Shown here piece after piece: positions 1 to 14,300 of a stretch of 64,000 nucleotides of DNA. The DNA is from Podocnemis expansa (Eukaryota; Chordata; Testudines; Podocnemididae): positions 3,538,522 through 3,602,521 of the forward strand of contig ML682024.1 in the NCBI GenBank assembly GCA_007922195.1, read 5' to 3'. The notes beneath the pieces were generated by a model. It searched no databases and was not told where the DNA came from. It saw only the letters and a program-made list of their open reading frames with translations. A program made the translations under genes and the position numbers. The first letter of the stretch is position 1; every line of letters starts with the position of its first letter.

Positions 1-116
1 TTAAGGCCTGGTTAGACAACCTTGGCTGGGATGATTCAGTGGGAGTGGTCCTGCTTTTAGCAGGGGGTTAGACTCGATGACCTCATGAGTTCCCTTCCAA
101 CCCTATGATTCTGTGA
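1..116 (+). repeat. CR1 LINE 3' end
   Basis: The segment reads like the 3' terminus of a CR1 non-LTR retrotransposon: a GGTTAGAC..GATGACCTC stretch followed by TTCCAACCCTATGATTCTGTG. CR1 is the dominant LINE of birds, crocodilians and turtles. It lies in the IDH3G intron upstream of the first visible exon and continues left of the window. Confidence 0.85.
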
Positions 117-231
117 CTCCCAGCACCCACTGGGGCAAGCAACAGTGACATTCGCCATTCCACAGAGAACCCAGGAGCCTGGGTTCACAGCTCCTGCTCT
201 GACCCACCCCCCCACATTTTTCTCCCCCCAG

Positions 232-3200
232 GTGCCCGCTGTTGATGGCAGGACCCTAACATCTGTGAGTGACCTGGTGGCAGCCAGACTCATCTCCCTG
301 TGCACGAGGGCTGGGGTGATGGAAGCTGCATCCTGTTCTGGGTGCCCCTGCCAGGATGATGTAGAGGGTCAGCTTAGATCAGGGGTCTCAAACTCTAATC
401 ACCATGAGGGCCATATGAGGACTAGTACATTAGCCCGAGGGCCACACCACAGAAACCTTTTCATACAATGATATTGCAAATATCAGTAATGATAGTGTCA
501 TTGCAGGCTGCAGGAAATAGCTTTACGGGCTGCATGCGGCCCACAAGCCATTTGTTTGAGACCCCTGGCTTAAACCAGGCTTGGCTGGGTATCGGGAAGG
601 CAGTCAGTCACCAGGCAGTGGAGCCCAGGGGCGTTATTCAGCAGCCTAAAAGGAAGGAGACAGTCCTGGGGCCCATGGCTCAGCTGTCAGAGTGAGGCCA
701 GGCCAGGTTTCCCCAAGGAGAGGGTGAGCAGCCCCATCAGAAGGCAGAGCTGCAGGCCTGAAGGAGCAAGGCTGAGCACCAAAGCTGAGAGCATGCAGTA
801 CTGGCTGCCAGGAAGCAGGGACGGATGGGGTGGTCAGGTTGGGGGTGGGCTGGGCTCAGGATGTCTGGATGGAAGATGGGGTGTTGCGGGGCATAGGGCA
901 GGGTTGGGGGTGGGTTTAAGAATCAGAGACAGGGAACATGATCAGGAGGTATCCCTCAGACCTGGCTGCCATCACACTGGAGCTGTACTAACCCCCTTCT
1001 TCCTCTCTCATCTGTTCATCCTGCGACACCAGTTCACCCCTATCGTGAGTACTGTGCATAAGCTGTGGGGCCACAATGGGAAGGGAAGGAGACTGGGCCT
1101 AGCAGACTGGATACCTGGGTTGACTCCTGGCTCTGGGAGGGGAGTGTGGCTTAGTAGTTGGAGTGAGCAGGGGTTTGGAGCCTGGATTCTTGCATAAGCC
1201 ATAGAAGGAGAGTGGGCTCCAGGGGTCAGAGCAGGTGGGTAGGAGCCAAGATGCCTTGGTTCTTTCACCCTTCTCTCTCCCCGCAGCCTCCTCCAGCAAA
1301 GTACGGGGGGCGCCACACTGTGACCATGATCCCAGGTGATGGAATCGGGCCAGAGCTGATGCTGCATGTCAAGGAGGTATTCAGGTATGGGGGAATGGTG
1401 GCAGGAGCTTCCAGTCTGCTAACCCAGAGAGCCCGGGAACACAGAAGTTCTGGCTCCCCACCCCGACTCTGACTGCTGGCCCTGCTCGCTTGCCAGAGAA
1501 TGAAGGCATCCTCTCTCTCCCCTCCCTCAGGCAGGCCTGTGTCCCAGTTGACTTCGAGGAGGTGCTGGTGAGCTCAGACGCGGCGGAGGATGACATTCAT
1601 AACGCAGTCATGGCCATCCGCAGAAATCGTGTTGCCCTGAAAGGTCAGTCCTAGCACCAGGCAGGGAGGCCCCCAACCAGGCCTACCCCAGAGGGGCTGC
1701 ATCTGTGCCAGGGAGGGAGACCCCCCCATAACAAGCCCTGCCCCAAAGGGGAAATATCTGTTCAGGTTAACTAGTTTCTGTTTCTGGTTGACAGGAAACA
1801 TTGAAACTAACCACAACCTGCCGCCATCCCATAAGTCCCGTAACAATATCCTGCGGTGAGCAAGAGGGCTATCTCGGGGCAGGGAGGGAGGGGCACCAGG
1901 GGCTGTGGTGTGGGAGCATGGGGTGCTGACCATCCCTGAGGCTCTTACTTCCCTGTCCTGCCCCCCCCAGCACCAGCCTGGATCTGTACGCCAATGTGAT
2001 CCACTGCCAGAGCCTCCCGCGGGTGCTGACACGGCACCGGGACATTGACATCCTCATCGTGCGTGAGAACACTGAAGGAGAATACAGTAGCCTGGAGCAT
2101 GAGGTGCGGCACTGCCCCCTGCAGCCCAGCCCTGTCCCCCTGTGCCACACCTTGGCCCTGGTCCCACTGTCTGTGCCACACCTGCAGTCCCAGCCCCTGA
2201 ACCCTGCCCCACACCTGTGAGATCTCACCCTCCACCTGCGACCTGCCCAAATGTCCCTGGGATGCCCTTCCCTCCACCTGGAGTTGGGCCAACCCTTTCC
2301 ACCATGAAGGTTGGGGACCCCCAGCTCTCATCTCAGGGACTGGGACCCTAGTGTCCTAACCCTTCTTTGCAGAGCGTGGCTGGAGTGGTGGAGAGCCTGA
2401 AGATCATCACCAAGGCCCGATCGCTGCGCATCGCTGACTACGCCTTCCAGCTGGCCCGAAAGACCGGGCGTGCCAAGGTCACTGCAGTGCACAAGGCCAA
2501 CATCATGTATGTACCTGGGGCCCTACCAGGCAGGTGGGGTCAGGGATGGGCAGGGTGTCAGAGTGAGGGGCCTTGAAGGATGGGATCTTTGGGTAGGCTG
2601 GGCTTGAGAGAAGGCGGGGTAGAGCAAGGGCAGAAGGGTGGAGAAGAGGGGGTGGGCAGGGCCTTGGAAGAGCAGTGGGTGGGGCTTTAGAGAAGGTAGG
2701 GTGGAGCCTCTGGGATGGGGCAGAGTAGAGGGGGCTGGATCCCCATGCCTGAGTGCTAACTCACTGTAGGAAGCTGGGTGACGGACTCTTCCTGCACTGC
2801 TGCCAGGAGGTGGCCAGTGGCTACCCTGAGATCACCTTCAACAGCATGATTGTGGACAATGCCTGCATGCAGGTAAGGACCCCGGCAACTGGGCCCCAGT
2901 GCCACTGCACCCCAGCTGCTGGTGAGGCCATACACTGACTCCCCACACCCCCACCCTTCCTGCAGCTGGTGTCGCGCCCACAACAGTTTGATGTCATGGT
3001 GATGCCCAATCTGTATGGTAACATCGTCAACAACGTCTGTGCTGGCCTTGTTGGGGGTCCAGGGCTGGTGCCAGGTGCCAATTATGGCCGTGACTTCGCT
3101 GTCTTCGAAACTGTGAGCAGGGTACCAAGGTGGGGTGGGGAGAGGGAGGGAGCTGAAGGGGCACTATGTGGGCAGGGAAGAGGAGCTGGGAATTAGGGGC

Positions 3201-3996
3201 AGGAATGGGGAACTGGAGCACGACCAAGCATATAGAGGTGGGGTATAGGTGAAGAAGGTGGCACCAGGGTTGGAGGAGGGAGACTGGGAGCAGGTTCTCA
3301 TTCTGCCCCTCCCTAGGCCACGCGGAACACAGGGAAGAGCATTGCCCACAAGAACATCGCCAACCCCACAGCCACGCTACTCGCCAGCTGCATGATGCTG
3401 GACCATCTCCGGTGAGCTCCCTTGCTCCTCCAGCTCCCAGCCCAAGGCCCTGTACCCCTACATCCCATCTCAGCGTGATGCTGGGGGTACCCCTGCCTCA
3501 GTACTATTCTCCATCTCCCCCATCCATACTCCAGCCTCTCATCTGGGGCTGTCACTGGTTTGGATGGACAAGGCCTGTTCTGACTTTGCCCCTTTTGTTT
3601 GCTCTGCCTATCACAGACTGCACAGCTACGCTTCCACCATCCGCCAGGCTGTCCTGGCCTCCTTGGATGATGAGGCGGTAAGTCCCGCCCTGCATGGGAG
3701 AACAGGCGTAGGTCTTCCTGCTGCTCTTTCCAGCCGCCTCACCTAGCATAGGCCAGTGCTACTACTGGGTGGGGAAGTCCTGCCTTCTGTTGGGCAAGGC
3801 CAGCTGGGAAAAGTGAGGGGTGGAGGGGGGGGGCATGGCCAGGCATGGTCATGGCCATGGCCATGTCCCCCCTAAGCTCAGCCCTCCCCCCCAGACCCAT
3901 ACACCCGACATTGGTGGCCAAGGCACGACGTCAGGGGCTGTCCAGTCCATCCTGCACCACATCCACACGGCCAGCAGCTGGAGCCAGCGATGCTAG
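232..3996 (+). CDS. IDH3G: Isocitrate dehydrogenase [NAD] subunit gamma, mitochondrial (5' partial)
   Basis: Regulatory gamma subunit of the NAD-dependent isocitrate dehydrogenase of the mitochondrial matrix (TCA cycle, isocitrate to 2-oxoglutarate), which works with IDH3A and IDH3B. Coding exons: 232-264, 1033-1044, 1287-1384, 1531-1643, 1795-1855, 1971-2103, 2373-2506, 2770-2872, 2966-3112, 3317-3411, 3617-3677, 3895-3996; stop 3994-3996. All junctions are GT-AG and in phase, giving 363 codons. The exon with the start codon and mitochondrial targeting peptide (about 34 aa in human) must lie left of position 1. Family landmarks are the [19 protein letters not shown] stretch, [31 protein letters not shown] and [11 protein letters not shown], each near-identical to human. 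Oddities: a 12-nt microexon (1033-1044), and a C-terminus (after [12 protein letters not shown]) that diverges from the human ending. A donor at 4000, right after the stop, splices to a 3' UTR exon starting at about 4215. Confidence 0.97.
380..567. mobile_element. hAT-type MITE (CAGGGGTCTCAAAC family)
   Basis: A 188-bp element bounded by inverted termini CAGGGGTCTCAAAC and GTTTGAGACCCCTG. Imperfect 8-bp flanks, GCTTAGAT (372-379) and GCTTAAAC (568-575), are identical at six of eight positions. An 8-bp target duplication and CAGG ends are typical of hAT DNA transposons. No transposase is encoded. It sits in an IDH3G intron, and a relative occurs at 59706-60030. Confidence 0.8.
1105..1200 (+). 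repeat. tRNA-like GC-rich interspersed repeat (diverged copy)
   Basis: Contains the pattern GGGAGGGGAGTG, then a GGCTTAGTAGTTGGAGTGAGCAG-type A-box region, then GGAGCCTGGATTC. It is a diverged copy of the unit seen many times in introns of this window, whose better copies read TAGTGGTTAGAGC then about 20 nt then CCTGGGTTC. See the separate finding on this family. Confidence 0.5.
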
Positions 3997-3999
3997 GGG

Positions 4000-4390
4000 G
4001 TGAGCTGCACACCTGGGTTCCTCTGCCCAAAAGGGGGCAGCAGTGGTGGTGGGAGGGAAGCTAGAAGCCTGGAGCCCTGGTTCTTTCTGGGTGGGGTGGG
4101 GGTGTGAGTTCTCTTTCTGGCTCTCAGGAATGTGGGGTGGGTCAAGGATGGCAGAATGGGATGGGCAGGCCCGGACAGCTGGGTTTTATCTCTGACCCCT
4201 GCTCCTTCCTACAGGGCAAGACCCACTCTCACTCCAAGGCGCAGGGGGTGAAGCCTGATGCCCCTCCCTCCCACTGAGCGATCCATGGGCCACTGGCCCC
4301 CAGGGGCAGCATGAGAGCCCCATCATCCATATCACTCCATCCTGCTGTATTGCTGTGGGGCCAGCCCTATGTCCCTAGGAATAAATATCA
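4000..4390 (+). other. IDH3G: IDH3G 3' UTR intron, last exon and poly(A) signal
   Basis: The stop codon at 3994-3996 is followed 3 nt later by a GTGAGC donor (4000). A CTCCTACAG acceptor at about 4214 starts the last, non-coding exon. AATAAA lies at 4380-4385. Because the last junction is only a few nucleotides after the stop, nonsense-mediated decay would not be expected. The spliced-out part contains another GC-rich intronic repeat (CTGGGTTCC / GGAGCCCTGGTTC). Confidence 0.75.
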
Positions 4391-4508
4391 GTGCAACAAT
4401 CGCTGCCTCTGCCTGCTGCCTTCCTCCCCCCCCCAACTCCAGACAGTTGGATTCCTGCCCCAGCCCTCACCCCCACCATGCAGATGGGACAAAGGGTTTG
4501 TCAGACTT

Positions 4509-4514
4509 TTTATT
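4509..4514 (-). terminator. SRPK3: SRPK3 poly(A) signal
   Basis: TTTATT on the + strand reads AATAAA on the minus strand, about 180 nt after the SRPK3 stop codon. Only 123 bp separate it from the IDH3G poly(A) signal, so the two genes converge with almost no spacer. Confidence 0.8.
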
Positions 4515-4692
4515 CATCTCACACAGGGGAGGGCCCTGCATCTAGCCACGTGCCCACTGTCCCCAGTTTGCTTGTGCAGGTGGTGGCTGGACACCCGGGT
4601 TTCTGGGGCAGGTGGAGACAAATGCTAGGGTTCCAGATGCTCACAGGGGATGGATGATGGGGTTCCTGGGTAAGGGGAGGCAGGGGACCCTG

Positions 4693-9415
<4,723 letters not shown>

Positions 9416-9676
9416 CGACCCCAGGGACCTGGCCTTGAGATACAGACATCTCTGGCTGGGCAGTGTCAATTACAGCTGGCCTCCTAGGGGGTGCTGAGAG
9501 TGGTAAGCCTGGTGGGGGGCAGTTTGGGGGCCCCAGGGACAGTAGATAGGGTGAGACAACACAGGAGCCCCCAGTCAGGCCAACACATGGGGTGGGGGCT
9601 GCAATGCATGCTGGGATAGGTGCCCCCAACTCAGCAATGACCTCACCCCCCCCCCACCCCCACTGGCGCCATAGGG

Positions 9677-9700
9677 TTAAAAATAGCTCCCAGCCAGCTG
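9677..9700 (-). promoter_or_regulatory. SRPK3: MEF2-like site with adjacent E-box, candidate SRPK3 muscle promoter
   Basis: TTAAAAATAG at 9677-9686 fits the MEF2 consensus YTAWWWWTAR exactly and is AT-rich in otherwise GC-rich DNA. A CAGCTG E-box follows at 9695-9700. It lies about 260 bp upstream of the ATG at 9415 in the SRPK3 direction. Human and mouse SRPK3 (MSSK1) is a known MEF2 target, so this is a plausible muscle promoter. That role is inference, and the AT-rich site could also serve as a TATA-like element. Confidence 0.6.
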
Positions 9701-10056
9701 AGGCCTGCCAAGGGGAAAGAATCCAGGCCTGGTACAGTTGAGCCCCCCCCAACCCCCCAGCCCTTCTGAACCAGCCACAACCCAGACAAGGGGTCCCTCA
9801 GACCCAGGCCCCAGTCACCAGTAGCAACCTGTTTCTCAGATGGAACCTATATTCTGGACCCGCAATTATTGTAGCCCCCCCAAGATCCCGCCAGCACCAA
9901 CCCCAGCCCCCAACAGCTGGGCACCCAGAGACCAGAGTAGATGGGCTCATAGGCTATGTTGCCATCCAGTCTATTGACTGCCTCCTGGTGCTGTCCCCAG
10001 CTCCCACCCCACAGCACCCCACCCCACAGCACCCCTCACACCTGCCCCACACTCAC

Positions 10057-10297
10057 CCCGGGGGCATTGGCCTTGGTCCCTTTTCCTTCTTGTGTTTCTT
10101 TTTGGATTTCTTGCCCTGGGAGCTGCCTGGAGCTGGGGGACCAGGGAGGGGTGTGGGGACAGGAACAGTTAGCAATTGTTGAGCCCTGACAGCAGCACCC
10201 CTTAAGCCGCCCACCCCCACTTGCTACCACCCCTGGCCCCTCAGGTCTCCCCCAGCCTTTGCTCCCCAGATTCCCCCTCACCCTTCTTGCTGCTCAT
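10057..10297 (-). CDS. SRPK3: Alternative upstream first exons of SRPK3 (Lys-rich N-terminus)
   Basis: An ATG at 10295-10297 opens a 16-nt coding exon (10282-10297). It splices to 10057-10132, which encodes a basic segment with KKSKKKHKKEK, similar in style to the SRPK1 N-terminus. That exon ends with two spare bases (GG), which join in frame to the exon at 9191-9321 if the 9399-9483 exon is skipped, giving a 601-aa isoform. If 9399-9483 is included in this frame, a stop appears in the next exon. The upstream ATG therefore works only with that exon skipped. Confidence 0.6.
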
Positions 10298-10790
10298 TCC
10301 CCTCTGAGCCCCACCGCTGGGAAGCTCCTGCGCAGGCGCCGCCCCCCCCCCCCAACAGCTGCTGCTCCATGTGGGAATCCTAGGGATGGGCGGGGTGTGG
10401 GGGGAGATCCTGGGGAAGTGGGGGAGGGGCAGGAGAGGCGTGCAGGAAAAGGAAGGCTGTGGAGAGGAGCCGAGGGAGGTGGGAGAGGGTCAGAATGCAG
10501 GGGGCAAGGTGCTGGGGTGCAAGGGAGAAGGTGGGTGCTGGGGAGGGGAGCCCAGGTAAGAGGAGCTTTATTACCCCCAAGTTCACAGGTAGGAGCTGGG
10601 CTGAAAACCCCCAATTCAGGGGTGAAGTTTAGGATGGGGGTTCTAGAAGCAGCTAGGACAGGTGCCTTGTTCCTCCCCAAACACACTGAGCTAGCCCCAA
10701 TTCCAATTGAAGGGTTGGGACCATCAAGGGGGGGGTGACTAAGAACATCAATACCCCCACAATTAAAGGGCCAGAAACAGAATTTCTGAA
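10298..10790. promoter_or_regulatory. Spacer between PLXNB3 3' end and SRPK3 upstream exon
   Basis: No coding exon is supported here. The 10300-10420 part is CpG-bearing with a GGCGCCGCC stretch and a CAGCTG box just upstream of the 10297 ATG. It is the natural place for the promoter of the upstream SRPK3 isoform. The 10430-10560 part is purine-rich on the + strand. Confidence 0.45.
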
Positions 10791-10797
10791 AAGTGTT

Positions 10798-10803
10798 TTT
10801 ATT
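10798..10803 (-). terminator. PLXNB3: PLXNB3 poly(A) signal
   Basis: TTTATT on + is AATAAA on minus, about 595 nt beyond the PLXNB3 stop codon. A second overlapping AT-rich stretch with ATTTTAAGC lies beside it. The interval 10804-11397 is the 3' UTR, with no other gene seen. Confidence 0.8.
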
Positions 10804-11397
10804 GCTTAAAATAAATTACACCAAAGCCCAAAACTACCATCTGTACAGGGGCAGGGTCACAAACTAGAGGGTGCTGGGGGGTTAACACCGTTCTGTACAA
10901 AGCAGGGGGTGGCTACAGACACCCCCATATTAGTGCACTACTGGCTGGAACCCCAGACCCATCAAGGAAAGGGGGCTTCCAGACCCCAAACTCTCAGGAG
11001 GGCAGCTCACAGACCCCCCCAAGAGGGCTAAAGGCAGCTAGGGTGGAATCCCCTCTTGCAACAGGAGCCAGGGGCCCCAGAAAGGCTTGCAGGATTTTGG
11101 AGCGCAGGGAAGCCTCCTTTGCAGCTGGCTACACAGCACCAGGCTCAGAGACGGCTGCTGCTTTGCATAAGGCACTGGAGACTCAGAGCGGCAGTGGGGT
11201 GAGACCCCAGGACTGCATGGGATGAGGGAACTGGGGAATCCCTGAGGTTGGGGAGATTTGCAGGGAGGGCAGCTGGTGGGAATCTCCCTAGGAGCAGGGT
11301 GACTCTGGGATGATGCAGGGGGGACTGGAACCAGTTGAAGGGGCCTGCACAGGGCAGGCAAGCAGGTAGGGGGGGACAGGCCACTCCAGGGAGGTGG

Positions 11398-14300
11398 TCA
11401 CAAATCAGTGACTTTGTTCTCCACCAGGGCTGCAATCTGCTGCAGCCGGCAGGCCAGCTGCATCTTCTGCCCCACAGGGTCCTCCTCTAGGGCGCTGATT
11501 ATCTGCAACACACAGCAAGGGAAGGATTAATCACTGCCCCATGACAGTCCCCTGTTCCCCTCCTGCCCCTCCCTACCTGGTCATAGTACTTGTTGATATA
11601 GCCATAAAGCTCCTGGAGGGCGGCACTGCAAGCCAGATCCGAAGAGTACTTCTGTAAAATGGGAGAGAGACATGAAAAGCAGAACTGCAGGTTCAGAGTA
11701 AGGTGCGCTGGGTGCCACAGGTGAGGTTTGGGGGCACTGAGAGCTGTGGGTTACGAATGAAGGATGGGGGATAGCAGGTCAGGAATGAATGGCTCTGGGT
11801 GGCTGCAGGTCGGGAGTGAGGGGCACCAGGCAATCTCAGTCACAGTGAAATGTGCTGTGGGTTGGGAGTGAGGGGCATCATGGGTTGGGAGCGAGGGGTG
11901 CTGGGAGCTATACGTTAGCAATGAAGGGCAGAGGGAGCAGAAGGTGGGGAATGAGGGGCTCTGTGTGGCAGCAGGTCAGGCGTGAGAGGCACCAGGCACC
12001 ATGGGTCACAGTGAGGGGTGCTCTGGGTTGGGAGCAAGGAGTACCTACCCTGGACAGCTCCGTCAGAGCCGAGTTCATCTCCTGGTAGCTGGCTGGGGGC
12101 ATCTGGCAAACACGGGTGTAAAACCTGGTGGGAGAGGGGCCCGTAAGCAGGGGACTTGGACACTCCTGAAGCAGAGCTGGATTGTCACCAGCAGCCTGCA
12201 CAGGGAGCGAACCCAGGTGTCCAGGGTGTCAAGCCCCCACTCACTTCTCCACCATCTCCTTGTAGCGCGGGATCTCCCGGGCGTACAGCAGCTTGTTAAC
12301 AGGTGAGTCCTGTGGAGATAGAGGCAGTGAGATTGGGTAGGGAGGGAGCATGGAGTAACGGGTCAGAGCTGAGGATGTCAGGATCCCTGCTGGAGTGGGA
12401 GGTGACCCAGATACCAAGGTGTGTGACAAAGCAGGAAGGCTCAATGAAGATGGTGTGTCTCGGTTTCCTTGGGTTAGTGTAGCACAAGGTGCGGAAGGGG
12501 TGACCTGTGCAGTGACCCCAAGGGGAGCAGCCCAACTGCTTGTAGCTAGCCACCCAGACTCTGGTTAGATCCCTCCCCTGGTGGGCAGGGGTGTGTCACA
12601 GGGATGGAGGATTTGGTCCTGGGATGGGGCAGGGCAGTGAACTCTGGCACTCCTCTAGCTGGGTCTCGTAGCCCCATAACTCATGTGCTGCTCCATGGCT
12701 CAAACCCTGCACCACTTGGCTGTGGTGCCCCTGGCCATGGGTAGCTGGGGAATGGGGGGCAGGGACTCACTGTGGGGACACTACTGGCAGGACCCAGGGG
12801 GAATCCACTTCCCCGGACAGACTTCACCCTGAGTGGCTCTGGGGCACCAAGCTTGTGGGGACGAGAGGCAACCTGGATGCCAGGGACCCAGGGGCAGGGG
12901 CAGCCCGGACGCTGGAGTCCCAGGGCTCACCCGTCCCACACTGTGCTCGCCGGCTGTGCAGGCATCTATGAGGGTCTGGCCGATGACGCTGAGGTCGGCG
13001 TCCACTGTGTCTGGCACCCTCACATCGAACAGGAGCTGTGGGTTGCGCACGATGCTCACCCAGAACCGCAGCAGCAGGCTGGTGGGGCGAGGCGGGCAGG
13101 ATGAGTCATGGGGTGCCTGCCCCACACCTCACCAGAGCCCTCCTCCAGCATCCCGCCCCTGAGATCCTGACCTCCCCTGCCCCTGGTGTTCCCAGCCCCT
13201 CGACCAGCCCCCAACCATCCCACGCTTCCTTCTCCCATGCTCTGGCTCCAGCTGGCTACCCCCCCCCAACACCACCACCACACAGTCCTCCCCACCTGTT
13301 GGTCTTCCAGATGTGCAGGGTGTGGGGCTCCGTGACCCCCAGCCGGGCACCCAGCTCATCCAGCAGATCGAAGAGAAACTTGACAGCCACAGGGACGGGG
13401 CGACCCACACTCAGCACGGCCTGGAGCACATCCTCCACAAACTTCTGCAGCGTTCCCTAGGGGCACAGAAGGGAGAGGGACCTGGAGAGTCTCACCTTGA
13501 CAGCAAGCATGTAGGTGAGGTAGATCCTGGGAATGGCCATGGCAGGGAGCGGGTGGGTAAAGGGGAGCCATCTCACCTTGACAGCGAGCAGGCGGGTGAG
13601 GTAGATCTCAGGAATAGCTGTCGCTCTCTCCCGCAAGCTGCTGCGACGTTGCTGCTGCTTCGGGGCCTCAGTCTCATCTGTTGGCTTAACCAGGTGCCAG
13701 AGCCGCAGCCCCCTGCCCTCAGCTTCCTCCAGCATCGGGACATCTGCAAATACCCCTGATCTCTCTCTACTTTGTTCAGTACAAGCTCCCAGCTCCCCCC
13801 CCCCCCCATTTCTCCTTGATTCAGTTCAAGCACCCCAGGCCTCAAACCTTTGACTCCCTCCAAATTACTCCCTAATTCACACCCCTCGGCTCACTCCAAG
13901 CCAGGCTTCCCCCCAGAACCCTTTCAGTCCACAATGCCAGGTATGATCTGGCTTGGCTGCGCCATCCCCATGGCTGGGGTGGGGGGCATGATGTAGAAAA
14001 AAAGAGGGACACTCACTTTCCCCAGAGGGCAAGCTCTGGTTTGGGCCCTGGGGATCGTTGTGGAGTCGCGGGATCAGTGTGACTGTTGCCCCATCCGGAA
14101 CCTGGGGGAGAAAAAAGGTGGGGATGGAACCCAGGTGTTTGGGATCCCAGCTGCTCCCCACCTCCCCAAATCCACTGGATTCCACCCCCAGAGCTGGGCA
14201 AAGAACCCATGCACACGGGACCCCAACATACTGGATCTCAGTACCAGAGTCAGATACAGAACCCAGGAGTCCAGGGGCCCCACCTTGTAATGCTGTAGGG

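Noticed and set aside
13301..13410. Minus-strand open frames overlapping the region between PLXNB3 exons as extra exons
   Set aside because: They are off-frame shadows of exon 13296-13456.
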